DNA of 21,816 nt. Source: DAOVRD01 sp964605915 (GTDB lineage Bacteria; Planctomycetota; Brocadiia; SM23-32). The stretch is taken from positions 1 to 21,816 of the forward strand of contig CAZSET010000032.1 in NCBI GenBank assembly GCA_964605915.1. The letters are read 5' to 3'. The position numbers and the translations under genes were made by a program. Of the stretch, positions 7,851 to 15,183 are shown in pieces. Each line of letters opens with the position of its first letter. Within the stretch, counting starts at the first letter, position 1. Below the pieces are notes generated by a model. The model had not been told where the DNA came from. It did not search any database and saw only the letters and a list, made by a program, of their open reading frames with translations.

Positions 7851-9356
7851 ATGCCCGACCGAAGCAAGCAACCGAACTTCCTGTTCATCATCACCGATCA
7901 GCAGCGCGCCGACACGCTGGGCGCCCACGGCTCCACGCTCGGAGCCACGCCCAACCTGGACCGCATGGCGGCGGAAGGCGTGACGTTCGAGCGCGGCTAC
8001 TGCAACAATCCGCTCTGCATGCCTTCGCGCGCCACCATCCTGACCGGGCGCTGCCCCAGTTCGACCGGCGTCCGCACGAACGGCTGCATCGCGCACGATG
8101 GCCTGCCGATCCTGCCGATGCTGCTGAAGGAGGCCGGCTACCACACGGGCGCGCGCGGCAAGATCCACTACCACCCCGCTGGCGGCGTGACCGACGAATA
8201 CTGGCCCGAGAACCGGCGGCTCGCCGCCTCCGACGCGGACCTGACGCGCCCCTACCTGGGCTTCGACACCATCGCACTGGCCTGCGGACACGGCGACGTG
8301 GCCCCCGGACTCCACTCGCGCCGGCTTCAGCAGGAGCACCCCGACGTCTACGCCCTGCGCGGCCCGCAGCACGCGCTCGAAGCGCCCGACCCCTGGCTGC
8401 TGACCGCCGACAAGATAGCGACCTACAAGACCGCCATCCCCGAGGAGCTCTACCCCACCACGTGGGTCGTCGACCGGACGATCGAGATGATCGAGCAGAT
8501 CGGGGAGCCCTTCTTCGCCTGGTGCGGCATAAACGACCCGCACCATCCGTTCAAGCCGCCCGGCCGCTACTGGGGGATGTTCAATCCCGAGGACATGCCC
8601 CTGCCCCCGCGCCGCGAGGGCGAGCTGGACGGCAAGCCCCCTCACATCCGCGCTTTCTACGAGGGCGATTACGAGGACAAAGACACCGACGGCTTCCTGT
8701 ACGGCTGCAAGAACGTGACCGACGAGCGCCTGCGCCTGATCCGGGCCGCCTACTACGGCATGGTCGCGATGATCGACGGCGGCGTCGGGCGGCTGCTCGA
8801 CGCGCTCCGAGCGCGCGGCGTCGAGCAGGACACGGTCGTCATCTTCGTATCCGACCACGGCGAGATGCTCGGCGACCACCATCTGATCCTGAAGGGCCCC
8901 ATGCACTACGAGGGTCTTCAGCGGGTGCCGTTCCTGCTGCGCTGGCCCGGCCACTTCCCGGACGGGCACCGCGTCCGCGGCGTGGCGGGGCTGATGGACC
9001 TGTTCCCGACCATACTGGAGCTGGCCGGCGTGCCCGTGCCCGAGGGCACGCAGGGGCGTTCGCTCGTCGAGCAGGTCATGGGGCGCTCCGCGCGCGCACA
9101 TGACGAAGTCTACGTCGAGGACGACGTGGACGCCCTCGGGCTGCGGCTGCGGACGGTCGTGACGGAGCGCTGGAAGTGCACGGCCTACGCCGGCGAGGAC
9201 TACGGAGAGATCTACGACCTGAAGAACGACCCGAACGAGTTCGAGAACCTGTGGGACAGCGGCCCGCCCGGGGTCAAGCGGGAGCTGCTCGGCCGCCTGC
9301 TGGACATCGTCATGCGCCACCAGGACTGGCTGCCGCCCAAGACGTCCCACGCGTGA
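7851..9356 (+). CDS. Formylglycine-dependent sulfatase, apparently leaderless
   Basis: This 501-residue type I (S1-family) sulfatase hydrolyses sulfate esters with Ca2+ and a formylglycine made from Cys. The N-terminal metal-binding segment FIITDQQRADTLG (12-24) precedes the maturation motif CMPSRATILTG, placing the modified residue at Cys56. GKIHYH (103-108) and SDHGEMLGDHHLILKG (334-349) supply further metal and sulfate ligands (Asp335, His336, Lys348). Length is normal. There is no signal peptide from either possible start, unlike many planctomycete sulfatases, so the enzyme may act on imported substrates in the cytoplasm. A sulfatase-maturating enzyme must be encoded elsewhere. It lies between the FAD oxidoreductase and the M55 peptidase on the same strand. 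The substrate (sugar, choline or aryl sulfate, or even a phosphonate) is not determinable. Confidence 0.92.
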   Translation: MPDRSKQPNFLFIITDQQRADTLGAHGSTLGATPNLDRMAAEGVTFERGYCNNPLCMPSRATILTGRCPSSTGVRTNGCIAHDGLPILPMLLKEAGYHTGARGKIHYHPAGGVTDEYWPENRRLAASDADLTRPYLGFDTIALACGHGDVAPGLHSRRLQQEHPDVYALRGPQHALEAPDPWLLTADKIATYKTAIPEELYPTTWVVDRTIEMIEQIGEPFFAWCGINDPHHPFKPPGRYWGMFNPEDMPLPPRREGELDGKPPHIRAFYEGDYEDKDTDGFLYGCKNVTDERLRLIRAAYYGMVAMIDGGVGRLLDALRARGVEQDTVVIFVSDHGEMLGDHHLILKGPMHYEGLQRVPFLLRWPGHFPDGHRVRGVAGLMDLFPTILELAGVPVPEGTQGRSLVEQVMGRSARAHDEVYVEDDVDALGLRLRTVVTERWKCTAYAGEDYGEIYDLKNDPNEFENLWDSGPPGVKRELLGRLLDIVMRHQDWLPPKTSHA

Positions 9357-9359
9357 GCG

Positions 9360-9377
9360 CTGGCGGGAGGGCGCCAG
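9360..9377 (+). other. Short intercistronic hairpin after the sulfatase gene
   Basis: CTGGCG (9360-9365) and CGCCAG (9372-9377) form a perfect 6-bp stem with a 6-nt loop, three bases after the sulfatase stop. No T-run follows. It could be an attenuating or RNA-stabilising structure, or chance in GC-rich DNA. The rest of the 105-bp gap shows nothing else. Confidence 0.3.
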
Positions 9378-9449
9378 GCCTACGCATTGCCGGCGAAGAG
9401 ACGCTTTGCGCCTGCAGACGAGCCGTGACAAGTGAGAGCATCAGCCATC

Positions 9450-9456
9450 AGGAGGA
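9450..9456 (+). promoter_or_regulatory. Ribosome binding site deciding the M55 GTG start
   Basis: AGGAGGA lies 5 nt before the GTG at 9462. It supports this start over the GTG at 9432, because M55 proteins begin directly with the first beta strand. Confidence 0.65.
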
Positions 9457-9461
9457 AGAGA

Positions 9462-10289
9462 GTGAAACTGTACATTCAGGCCGACATCGAAGGCATCGCA
9501 GGAATGGCTGCCTGGGAGGACCGGAAGGACCAGTCGCCGGAAAACCTCCACCGCCGCCTGCGGCTGCGGAAGCTCTACACCGCGGAGGTCAACGCAGCGG
9601 CGCAGGGCGCGTTCGAGGGCGGCGCCGAGGCCGTCACCATCTGGGATTCGCACGGGGCCGGCAACAGCATCGTCGTCGAGGAGCTGGACAGGCGCGTGGA
9701 GCTGATCACGGGCGACTACCACCGCGCGCCGTGGCTGCCGTTCTTCGAGGACGGATACGACGCCGGCATGTATCTGTGCGCGCACGCCATGGCGGGCACG
9801 CCGTTCGCCTGCCTGCCGCACACGCGCGTCGTTCTCAACGGCAAGGCCTACGGGGAGGCGGGCATGTTCATCGTCCAGTTGGCGGCGTGCGGCAAGCCCA
9901 CTGTCATGGTATCCGGGGACCGGGCTGCCGTGGACGAGGCGCTCGGGCTCGTGCCGGCAATGGCGAGCGTGGTCACGAAGAAGGCGCTCGGGCCGTATCT
10001 GGTCAAGACGCGCACGCCCGACGCCGTCCGCGAGGAGATGCATGAGAAGGCGCGGGACGCCGTGAAGACATGGCGCGACGTGCCCGTGTATGACATCTCG
10101 CCGCCCTACGCCTTCACCTACACGAGGGAGGGCGTCGAGCAGGAGTACGTGGGGAAGTCGGACGACCTCGTCGACGTCTACCGCCGCTACGTCAACACGG
10201 TTTACGGGTTGGAGGGGGGCAACCAATCCACGGGCAGGGAATGGCTCGATCAATACCTGCCGGACGAGTACAAGCAGAAGCTGACGTGA
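9462..10289 (+). CDS. M55 zinc D-aminopeptidase, DppA-like
   Basis: This 275-residue protein begins KLYIQADIEGIAG, the hallmark of family M55, self-compartmentalising decameric D-aminopeptidases typified by Bacillus subtilis DppA. The DppA zinc ligands have counterparts at Asp8, Glu10, His64 (WDSHG), His108 (CAHAMAG) and Glu132 (YGEAG). His120 (LPHT) corresponds to the catalytic His115 of DppA. DppA releases N-terminal D-amino acids such as D-Ala from peptides and is cytoplasmic, and no signal peptide is seen here. There are no dpp transporter genes nearby. Its partners are the sulfatase and FAD oxidoreductase, so it may cleave an amide or D-amino acid conjugate rather than serve nutrient peptide uptake, which is inference. 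Translation starts at GTG 9462. Confidence 0.9.
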   Translation: MKLYIQADIEGIAGMAAWEDRKDQSPENLHRRLRLRKLYTAEVNAAAQGAFEGGAEAVTIWDSHGAGNSIVVEELDRRVELITGDYHRAPWLPFFEDGYDAGMYLCAHAMAGTPFACLPHTRVVLNGKAYGEAGMFIVQLAACGKPTVMVSGDRAAVDEALGLVPAMASVVTKKALGPYLVKTRTPDAVREEMHEKARDAVKTWRDVPVYDISPPYAFTYTREGVEQEYVGKSDDLVDVYRRYVNTVYGLEGGNQSTGREWLDQYLPDEYKQKLT

Positions 10290-10330
10290 CGTGAGCGGGG
10301 CGAGGGAGATAGGCTGCCGAACGCGGCAAG

Positions 10331-10380
10331 CCGAGATTCCTCGTCGTCCCGTCCCTCCGGGACGGGGTCCTCGGAATGAC
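10331..10380. repeat. REP/MITE-like palindromic repeat module
   Basis: A perfect 8-bp stem, CCCGTCCC (10348-10355) with GGGACGGG (10359-10366) and a 3-nt loop, is flanked by CCGAG (10331-10335) and CTCGG (10370-10374). The outer text, read on the minus strand, is TCATTCCGAGGA ... GAGGAATCTCGG. I recognise this as a style of interspersed intergenic repeat common in environmental bacterial genomes. Only one copy is in this window, so the repeat status is inference. It may double as a terminator. Confidence 0.45.
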
Positions 10381-10436
10381 CTGCAATAGGGAACCGACGA
10401 GCGTTCCGGGAGCTCACACCCCGCGCCAGCCAGGTG

Positions 10437-10517
10437 TCATCCCTGCCGGGACTTACGGCGGCGGCAACTGGACCCGAGGGCGACGACGAGGACGAGCACG
10501 ACGACGCGAGTAATCAC
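10437..10517 (-). CDS. Possible 26-residue single-span membrane peptide
   Basis: A GTG at 10517 follows GGAGGGA (10527-10521), with 5 nt from the GGAGG core. It opens a 26-codon frame ending in TGA at 10437. The predicted peptide has one Arg at position 4, a hydrophobic Val/Leu segment at 5-14, then GSSC and RRRKSRQG. This resembles a small membrane protein, a short leader, or the tail of a C-terminally sorted protein (membrane span then RRRK). The underlying DNA is a GTC/CTC low-complexity run, which can give hydrophobic codons by chance. I do not recognise a family. It lies between the two repeat modules, on the same strand as the operon upstream of it. Confidence 0.3.
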   Translation of the reverse strand: MITRVVVLVLVVALGSSCRRRKSRQG

Positions 10518-10583
10518 GCTTCCCTCCGTGCCGCATGACCCGTTCGATTGGCCCTGTCGTCGCCGTCAGCCGTGGCCGGCCAA

Positions 10584-10631
10584 GCCCCGCAAGGGGCGAC
10601 ATAACCGTAGCCCCGGGCGTCAGCCCGGGGG
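10584..10631. repeat. Tandem GC hairpin repeat of planctomycete style
   Basis: Two perfect hairpins lie 13 bp apart: GCCCC-GCAA-GGGGC (10584-10597) and CCCCGGGC-GTCA-GCCCGGGG (10611-10630), joined by GACATAACCGTAG. This arrangement (short hairpin, ATAACCGTAG linker, long hairpin) is a pattern I associate with intergenic repeats of Planctomycetota. That link is recollection, not a search result. It sits between convergent genes and could terminate transcription in both directions. Confidence 0.5.
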
Positions 10632-10681
10632 ATCGGGCGCGGCCAACCCACCCTCAGCCCCCTCGCACGGCGGGGCGGGGC

Positions 10682-13459
10682 TTATCGCTTCCGCCGGGGG
10701 CGGTCCGCTTCGCGGCCGGGGCGCGAGCGCCGCTTGGCCCCTTCGAAGACGCTCTTGTCCTCCCCGGGCGCCGGCGCCTCGGGTTCACCCGCAGCCTCGT
10801 CTGCGGATGTTGCGAGCGCCCGGCGGGCCCTGGCCCGGAGCCGGCGCAGGCTGCCCCTCAGCCGCCCGAGGCCCGCGCGTGCGACTGTGCCCGCCTTGAC
10901 GTAGCCGGTCGCCGCGAACCGGGGGATGAGGTATCGCCAGATGTGCTTCCGGGTGGCGATGTCGCAGAGCACGAGCATCAGCACCATCAGAGCCAGGATG
11001 GGCGCGGCGCTGACGGCCTGGGCTCGCGGCCCGAGCGTTGCCTCCAGCAGCTCCCGCACGTGCAGGACGTGCGTGCCGCCGGTGCCGGCCGCCAGCTTCT
11101 CCAGCAGTTCCAGACCGGCCGAAGGGGCGACGGGCGCGAACTCGGGCGAATAGGGCAGCACCACGGCCGGCAGGCTCACGTGTCGGCCCTCATTGGTGAG
11201 GACCATCCCGTGGTAGATGCCCTCGGTTTCGAGCTTGAAGTCGACCGCCAGTCGCTGCGGTCCCATCCACCGCATCGGCAGCTTCTGAAGGTCCCGCTCG
11301 TCCGGCGGGATGATGACGGCGGTGGCGCCCGTGCAGGTCCGCGCCGCGCCGGCGTCCATTTCCAGGGAGACGGCGGCGGTCCGCCCGGTGCGTCTGATGG
11401 TGGCGAACAGCGCGGGGTCGTCACGGCTGCGCTCGAGCCACGTGACCAGCGAGGAGAAGAACGGCTTGTAGTCGGACCACGTCCGCAGGTTGCCCGTGTA
11501 AGCACCGTCCGCCTCGCACGTCAGCGCGGCCGCCCTGCCCAGCCCCCTCTGCCACACGGCCAGCACGGGCGCCATGTGCTCGTCGGTAGTGGTGACGAGC
11601 TCGACGGCTTCCTCCTTGCCGTAGCAGAGGTTGTAGCCCAGGAAGTCGGGGAACCGGTCGATCTGCAGGCGACCGAGGCGGAGGATCTCCGGGTGCACGC
11701 TGGCGCCGGTCTGCCTGTCCAGGAATGTCTTGCGCGCCACCCGAATGGCATCCTGACAGAATACGCGGGGCAGAGCACGGGGGTCGGCGGTGAAGAAGAC
11801 CTGGCCCCCGCCGCGTGAGGCGATGTCTATCAGGAACGCCGCGTCGCTGTCGTGCTTGGTGCCCAGGCCGATGACGGATATGCTTCCGCCGGCGCCGACC
11901 CACTGGTCAACCAGCTTTTTGTAGTCGCCGGGCTCCTCGCTGTCGTTGGCGTCAGCAAACAGGACGATGTGGCGCGTCAAGGCCGAGCTCTTGAGGAGCT
12001 GATTGACAGCCGCCGTGAGGCCCGTGTAGACGAATATGCCGCCGCCCATGGACTCGATCGCCAGGATGCTGCGAATGATCGAATCCGGCTTCGCCCCGAC
12101 GGCTGCGAGGGGCACGACCAGGTGCGCCATGCTGTCCACGGCGATCGCGGCCACTTCGTCCTGGGGCATCAGCACCCCGACGGCTTCGGCGGCGGCCCGG
12201 TTGGCCAGGGCCATCTTGGTGAGGCCCCCGCCCACCGGCACGCTCATCGAGCCGGACCGGTCAAGCACGATGGCCATGGCGATCTTGGCGCGGGAGTACT
12301 GCTCCTCACGCATGACGGAGACCGGCAGCACCTCTTCCAGACGGCTCTGGTAATAGCCGCCTTCGGCGAAGCTACGCCGACCACCGGTGACGAGCAGGCC
12401 GCCGCCCGTCTCGCGCACGAAGTTGCGCAGGGCGACGTCCGCCCTGTCGTTCAGGGAACCCAGCGCCACGTTCTCGAGCACAGCCGCCGAGTAGGGCTTG
12501 AGGGCCGCAGAACTCACGGCCGTCTCCGTCCCGGCGACGGTGACGTCCGCGCCGGCGGCTGCCAGGGCGCGGGTCAAGTTGTCGGGGCCGCCGTGATCGT
12601 TCAGCACCAGCACGCGGGGAGGGCCGACGGCCATGGTGACGGCGAGGGCGCGATTGTTCTGCGGTCTTGAGTCGCTCACGGCCGTGGCCGTTATCACGTA
12701 GCGCAGAAGGCCCGCCCGGCCGGCCACGTCCTGGAGTGTGAAACGGTGCTCCCCGGGGCCCAGCGAGACCGTCTGGCTCACCTCTGCGCCGCCGCGCTCC
12801 AGGCCCAGCGTGGCTTCGGTAGCCGCCGGGCAGTGCACGGTGAACGCGAGCTCGAACGGATGACCCGCGCGGACGCGCTCGGGCAGCTCGACCGCTGAGA
12901 TCGCCACGTCCCCGCCTTCCTCGTGAACGACGGGGGAGTAATCCAGGGGGGCTCCCGCTGTCCTCCAGCTCGGCAACCTATCCAGGGGATCCGGCCCCGT
13001 GTAGAGCCCATCGGAGACGACAAGCACCCGCCCGCCGGGCGTCTCGCCCAGAAGGGCAGCCGACAGGTTGAGCCCCGCCGTCAGGTCACTGGCGTCGTCC
13101 AGCTCAAGGCCCGTGATCTCGCCCAGGCTGCTGCGCTGCGAGAGGGCCATCGCATCCCTGCCGAACGTGACGACGGACAGGCGGTCTTCGGCGTCCATCC
13201 TGCGCAGGAGCAGATCGGCCACCTCGGCGGCCCTCGCCAGCGCTTCCCTCCCGCAAGACAGCGAGCGGTCCACCAGCAGCACGACGTGGCGGGATCCCTC
13301 GCCCGACCGAACCTCCAGGTCTGCCACCGTCAGCGCCACAAGCAGCACGATGGCCAGGCGGATGAGCCGCACCTCGCGCGGACCCCGGCCGAGCCGCCAC
13401 CACAGATACAGCAGCGGCGCGGCAATGAGCAGGGCCAGCGGTGCGCACAGCGCAATCAT
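10682..13459 (-). CDS. Large membrane protein with two VWA domains and an amidotransferase-like module
   Basis: This 925-residue protein starts with one or two membrane helices (about 5-23 and 31-46). A first von Willebrand A domain follows at about 58-170 with metal site DRSLS (Asp64, Ser66, Ser68), then an Ig-like domain at about 185-275. A class-I-amidotransferase-like module spans about 281-382 (RVLVLNDHG to TGGRRSFAEGGY). A second VWA domain at about 393-570 has a full MIDAS, DRSGS (Asp400, Ser402, Ser404). After a beta-rich region, a helix at about 818-833 precedes a basic tail rich in Arg and ending RPRRKR. The start at 13459 overlaps the stop of the upstream VWA gene in ATGA, and the frame upstream of it (to 14536) is a shadow. 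VWA domains bind Mg2+-bridged ligands and are typical MoxR clients or partners. The exact role is unknown. It is the last gene of the operon. Confidence 0.87.
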   Translation of the reverse strand: MIALCAPLALLIAAPLLYLWWRLGRGPREVRLIRLAIVLLVALTVADLEVRSGEGSRHVVLLVDRSLSCGREALARAAEVADLLLRRMDAEDRLSVVTFGRDAMALSQRSSLGEITGLELDDASDLTAGLNLSAALLGETPGGRVLVVSDGLYTGPDPLDRLPSWRTAGAPLDYSPVVHEEGGDVAISAVELPERVRAGHPFELAFTVHCPAATEATLGLERGGAEVSQTVSLGPGEHRFTLQDVAGRAGLLRYVITATAVSDSRPQNNRALAVTMAVGPPRVLVLNDHGGPDNLTRALAAAGADVTVAGTETAVSSAALKPYSAAVLENVALGSLNDRADVALRNFVRETGGGLLVTGGRRSFAEGGYYQSRLEEVLPVSVMREEQYSRAKIAMAIVLDRSGSMSVPVGGGLTKMALANRAAAEAVGVLMPQDEVAAIAVDSMAHLVVPLAAVGAKPDSIIRSILAIESMGGGIFVYTGLTAAVNQLLKSSALTRHIVLFADANDSEEPGDYKKLVDQWVGAGGSISVIGLGTKHDSDAAFLIDIASRGGGQVFFTADPRALPRVFCQDAIRVARKTFLDRQTGASVHPEILRLGRLQIDRFPDFLGYNLCYGKEEAVELVTTTDEHMAPVLAVWQRGLGRAAALTCEADGAYTGNLRTWSDYKPFFSSLVTWLERSRDDPALFATIRRTGRTAAVSLEMDAGAARTCTGATAVIIPPDERDLQKLPMRWMGPQRLAVDFKLETEGIYHGMVLTNEGRHVSLPAVVLPYSPEFAPVAPSAGLELLEKLAAGTGGTHVLHVRELLEATLGPRAQAVSAAPILALMVLMLVLCDIATRKHIWRYLIPRFAATGYVKAGTVARAGLGRLRGSLRRLRARARRALATSADEAAGEPEAPAPGEDKSVFEGAKRRSRPGREADRPRRKR

Positions 13460-15183
13460 GGACCGCGCCTTTCCAACAGGTACCAGCATCCAAGCAGCAG
13501 CGCCAGCACGATGAGGGCGAACTCCCGATGGAAGTGGCGTCCCCGCACCTGTCTGGCGACGGCGGTCTCGATCTGCCGGTCGGCGCCGGCCGAGGCCGCG
13601 CCGGTCAGGTCGGATTCGCTCTCGGAGAGCAGGTTCACGTCGAAGGAGGCGACCTGTCTGTCGCCGCAGTAGACGCGATAGACTCCCTCCCTCTTGAGCC
13701 GACCGAGGTAGACGTGTTCGCCGTCGAAGCGTCGGCGCTCCCCCTGCGGGGACTCGATCTCCACGTCCCCCTGCCAGGAGGAAGGACGATAGAAGCCCAG
13801 GTCCTCCCCCAGCCGATACGAGAGGCGCTTGAGGCCGGGGGAGCGCTCGTGCACGTACTCCATCACGTTGGCGACAAGAATGGGCCAGGCGGGCGACGTG
13901 AAAAGCTGGTCCGAGCCGCCGTCCAGGTTGACGGTCAGCGTGTTGTCCTTCAGCACGGCCATCGGCACTTCGCCGCAGGAGAGGAGCGTCAGGCCGCCTT
14001 CGGGCCGGAACGCAGGGTCGGCCGGCCAGATGATGCCGCTCACGTCGATGCCGCGGGTGAGGGGGTGGAAGCCGTTCACGCCGAAGGGCCCCACGTATGG
14101 CGTCGATGCCGCCGGTTCGGGCTGGTGCACTTCCAGGCGGAAGCGTTCCGGACCCGGCGGGCGCCCTTCCTCGCACAGGAGCACGTCGGCGTCCCCTGCG
14201 TCGGTGACGAGCGCCCGGTCCGAAGCAGCCACGGCGCGTCGCGCGTAGCGGGCGAGGGGCTCCGTGTCCAGGTCGATGCGAACGGCCAGGGCAGTGTACA
14301 CGGGCCGCACCGTGTGAAGGACGTTGTCGTTCGCCAGAGCATCGTCGGGCAGCTCGAGCCGCACGCGGGAGACCTCGTCGGGGACCGCCACGCTGAGCGG
14401 CACCTGGCGGCGCTGGGAGAAGTCGATCTCGGTCTGTGCCAGCCTGATGCCGTCCCCGTAGACGGTGACGGTCTTGGCCGGCTGTCCCGGGCCGAAGTGC
14501 TCGGCGAGGGCGAAGAGCTCGTTCCCGCCCGTCCAATGGCAGCTTATCCAGCCCGTGTTCTCGGCGGGCCGCCCGACGGCGACCACCTGGACGCCTTCGA
14601 GGGCGACCGGACGGTCCGTAAGGAGCAGCGGCGAGGCTTCCTCCTGCCCGAGCGCTCTGGCCAGCTCGATGGCCGGCTCAAGGGGATGATCGGGGCCGGA
14701 CGGCCTCCATTCCCCCAAGACGGCCGCGGCGTCCCGGCGGTCGAGCGCCTCCCCGCCGAGGATCCGCGGCTCGAACCCGCTTCCGACGAGCGTGACTCGG
14801 CCCTTCCGCCCCAGCCGATCGAAGCACTCCATGACCTGTGCCGCGGCCCGATCGCGGAAGGACTCGCCGTCCACGACAGCGCTCATCGAGGCGCTGGAGT
14901 CCAGCACGACCACAAGGTGCTGGAACTTCCACTGCCGCCGGAACGCCAGCCCGGCCACCAGCAGCGCCAGGAGCAGCGCGCTGATCAGCTCGAACAGGAA
15001 CGGCACCGTCAGCGGGGGACGCCGCTTCCGTTGCCCCTCAAGCCGCAGGCTCCGCGCCGCCTGCCACAGGTGCAACGACGAGACCTCGATCCGCTTGCCC
15101 CTGAACACGAAGACGTAGAGCAACACGACCGCCCCCGCGCCGGCCAGCGCCAGCAGCCCCCAGGGATGGGCGAAGTAGAACAT
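13456..15183 (-). CDS. BatA-like VWA membrane protein
   Basis: This 575-residue protein matches the BatA N-terminal layout: a first helix at about 8-27, the SSLHLWQAARSLR stretch, then a second helix at about 63-80. The VWA domain begins at about 88 with MIDAS residues DSSAS (Asp95, Ser97, Ser99). The middle (about 190-500) is beta-rich, with a partial amidotransferase-like piece around 345-375. A C-terminal helix (about 553-570) ends in LLERRGP. Most of the protein is expected outside the membrane. The start at 15183 shares an A with the DUF58 stop (TGATG), so translation is probably coupled. The further 5' extension to 15279 lies inside DUF58 and is rejected. Bat-type proteins occur with MoxR and DUF58 in many bacteria, often with envelope or stress roles. 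Confidence 0.86.
   Translation of the reverse strand: MFYFAHPWGLLALAGAGAVVLLYVFVFRGKRIEVSSLHLWQAARSLRLEGQRKRRPPLTVPFLFELISALLLALLVAGLAFRRQWKFQHLVVVLDSSASMSAVVDGESFRDRAAAQVMECFDRLGRKGRVTLVGSGFEPRILGGEALDRRDAAAVLGEWRPSGPDHPLEPAIELARALGQEEASPLLLTDRPVALEGVQVVAVGRPAENTGWISCHWTGGNELFALAEHFGPGQPAKTVTVYGDGIRLAQTEIDFSQRRQVPLSVAVPDEVSRVRLELPDDALANDNVLHTVRPVYTALAVRIDLDTEPLARYARRAVAASDRALVTDAGDADVLLCEEGRPPGPERFRLEVHQPEPAASTPYVGPFGVNGFHPLTRGIDVSGIIWPADPAFRPEGGLTLLSCGEVPMAVLKDNTLTVNLDGGSDQLFTSPAWPILVANVMEYVHERSPGLKRLSYRLGEDLGFYRPSSWQGDVEIESPQGERRRFDGEHVYLGRLKREGVYRVYCGDRQVASFDVNLLSESESDLTGAASAGADRQIETAVARQVRGRHFHREFALIVLALLLGCWYLLERRGP

Larger units (their letters stand above)
10290..10681. other. 392-bp convergent intergenic region with palindromic repeats
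   Basis: This region lies between the stops of the M55 gene (+) and the double-VWA gene (-). It contains two separate GC-rich palindromic modules and one possible 26-codon reading frame, listed separately. I see no T-run terminator, tRNA or long credible ORF. The rightward frame from 10535 runs antisense through the VWA gene and is rejected. Confidence 0.6.

Noticed and set aside
7074..9431. Long 785-codon frame antisense to the FAD oxidoreductase and sulfatase genes
   Set aside because: Its composition (His/Val/Arg/Gly-rich, no motifs) is that of a shadow frame in GC-rich DNA. The opposite strand carries two clear families.
10535..11818. 427-codon plus-strand frame
   Set aside because: It runs antisense through the double-VWA gene, has low-complexity residues and shows no domain. 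It is explained by GC bias.
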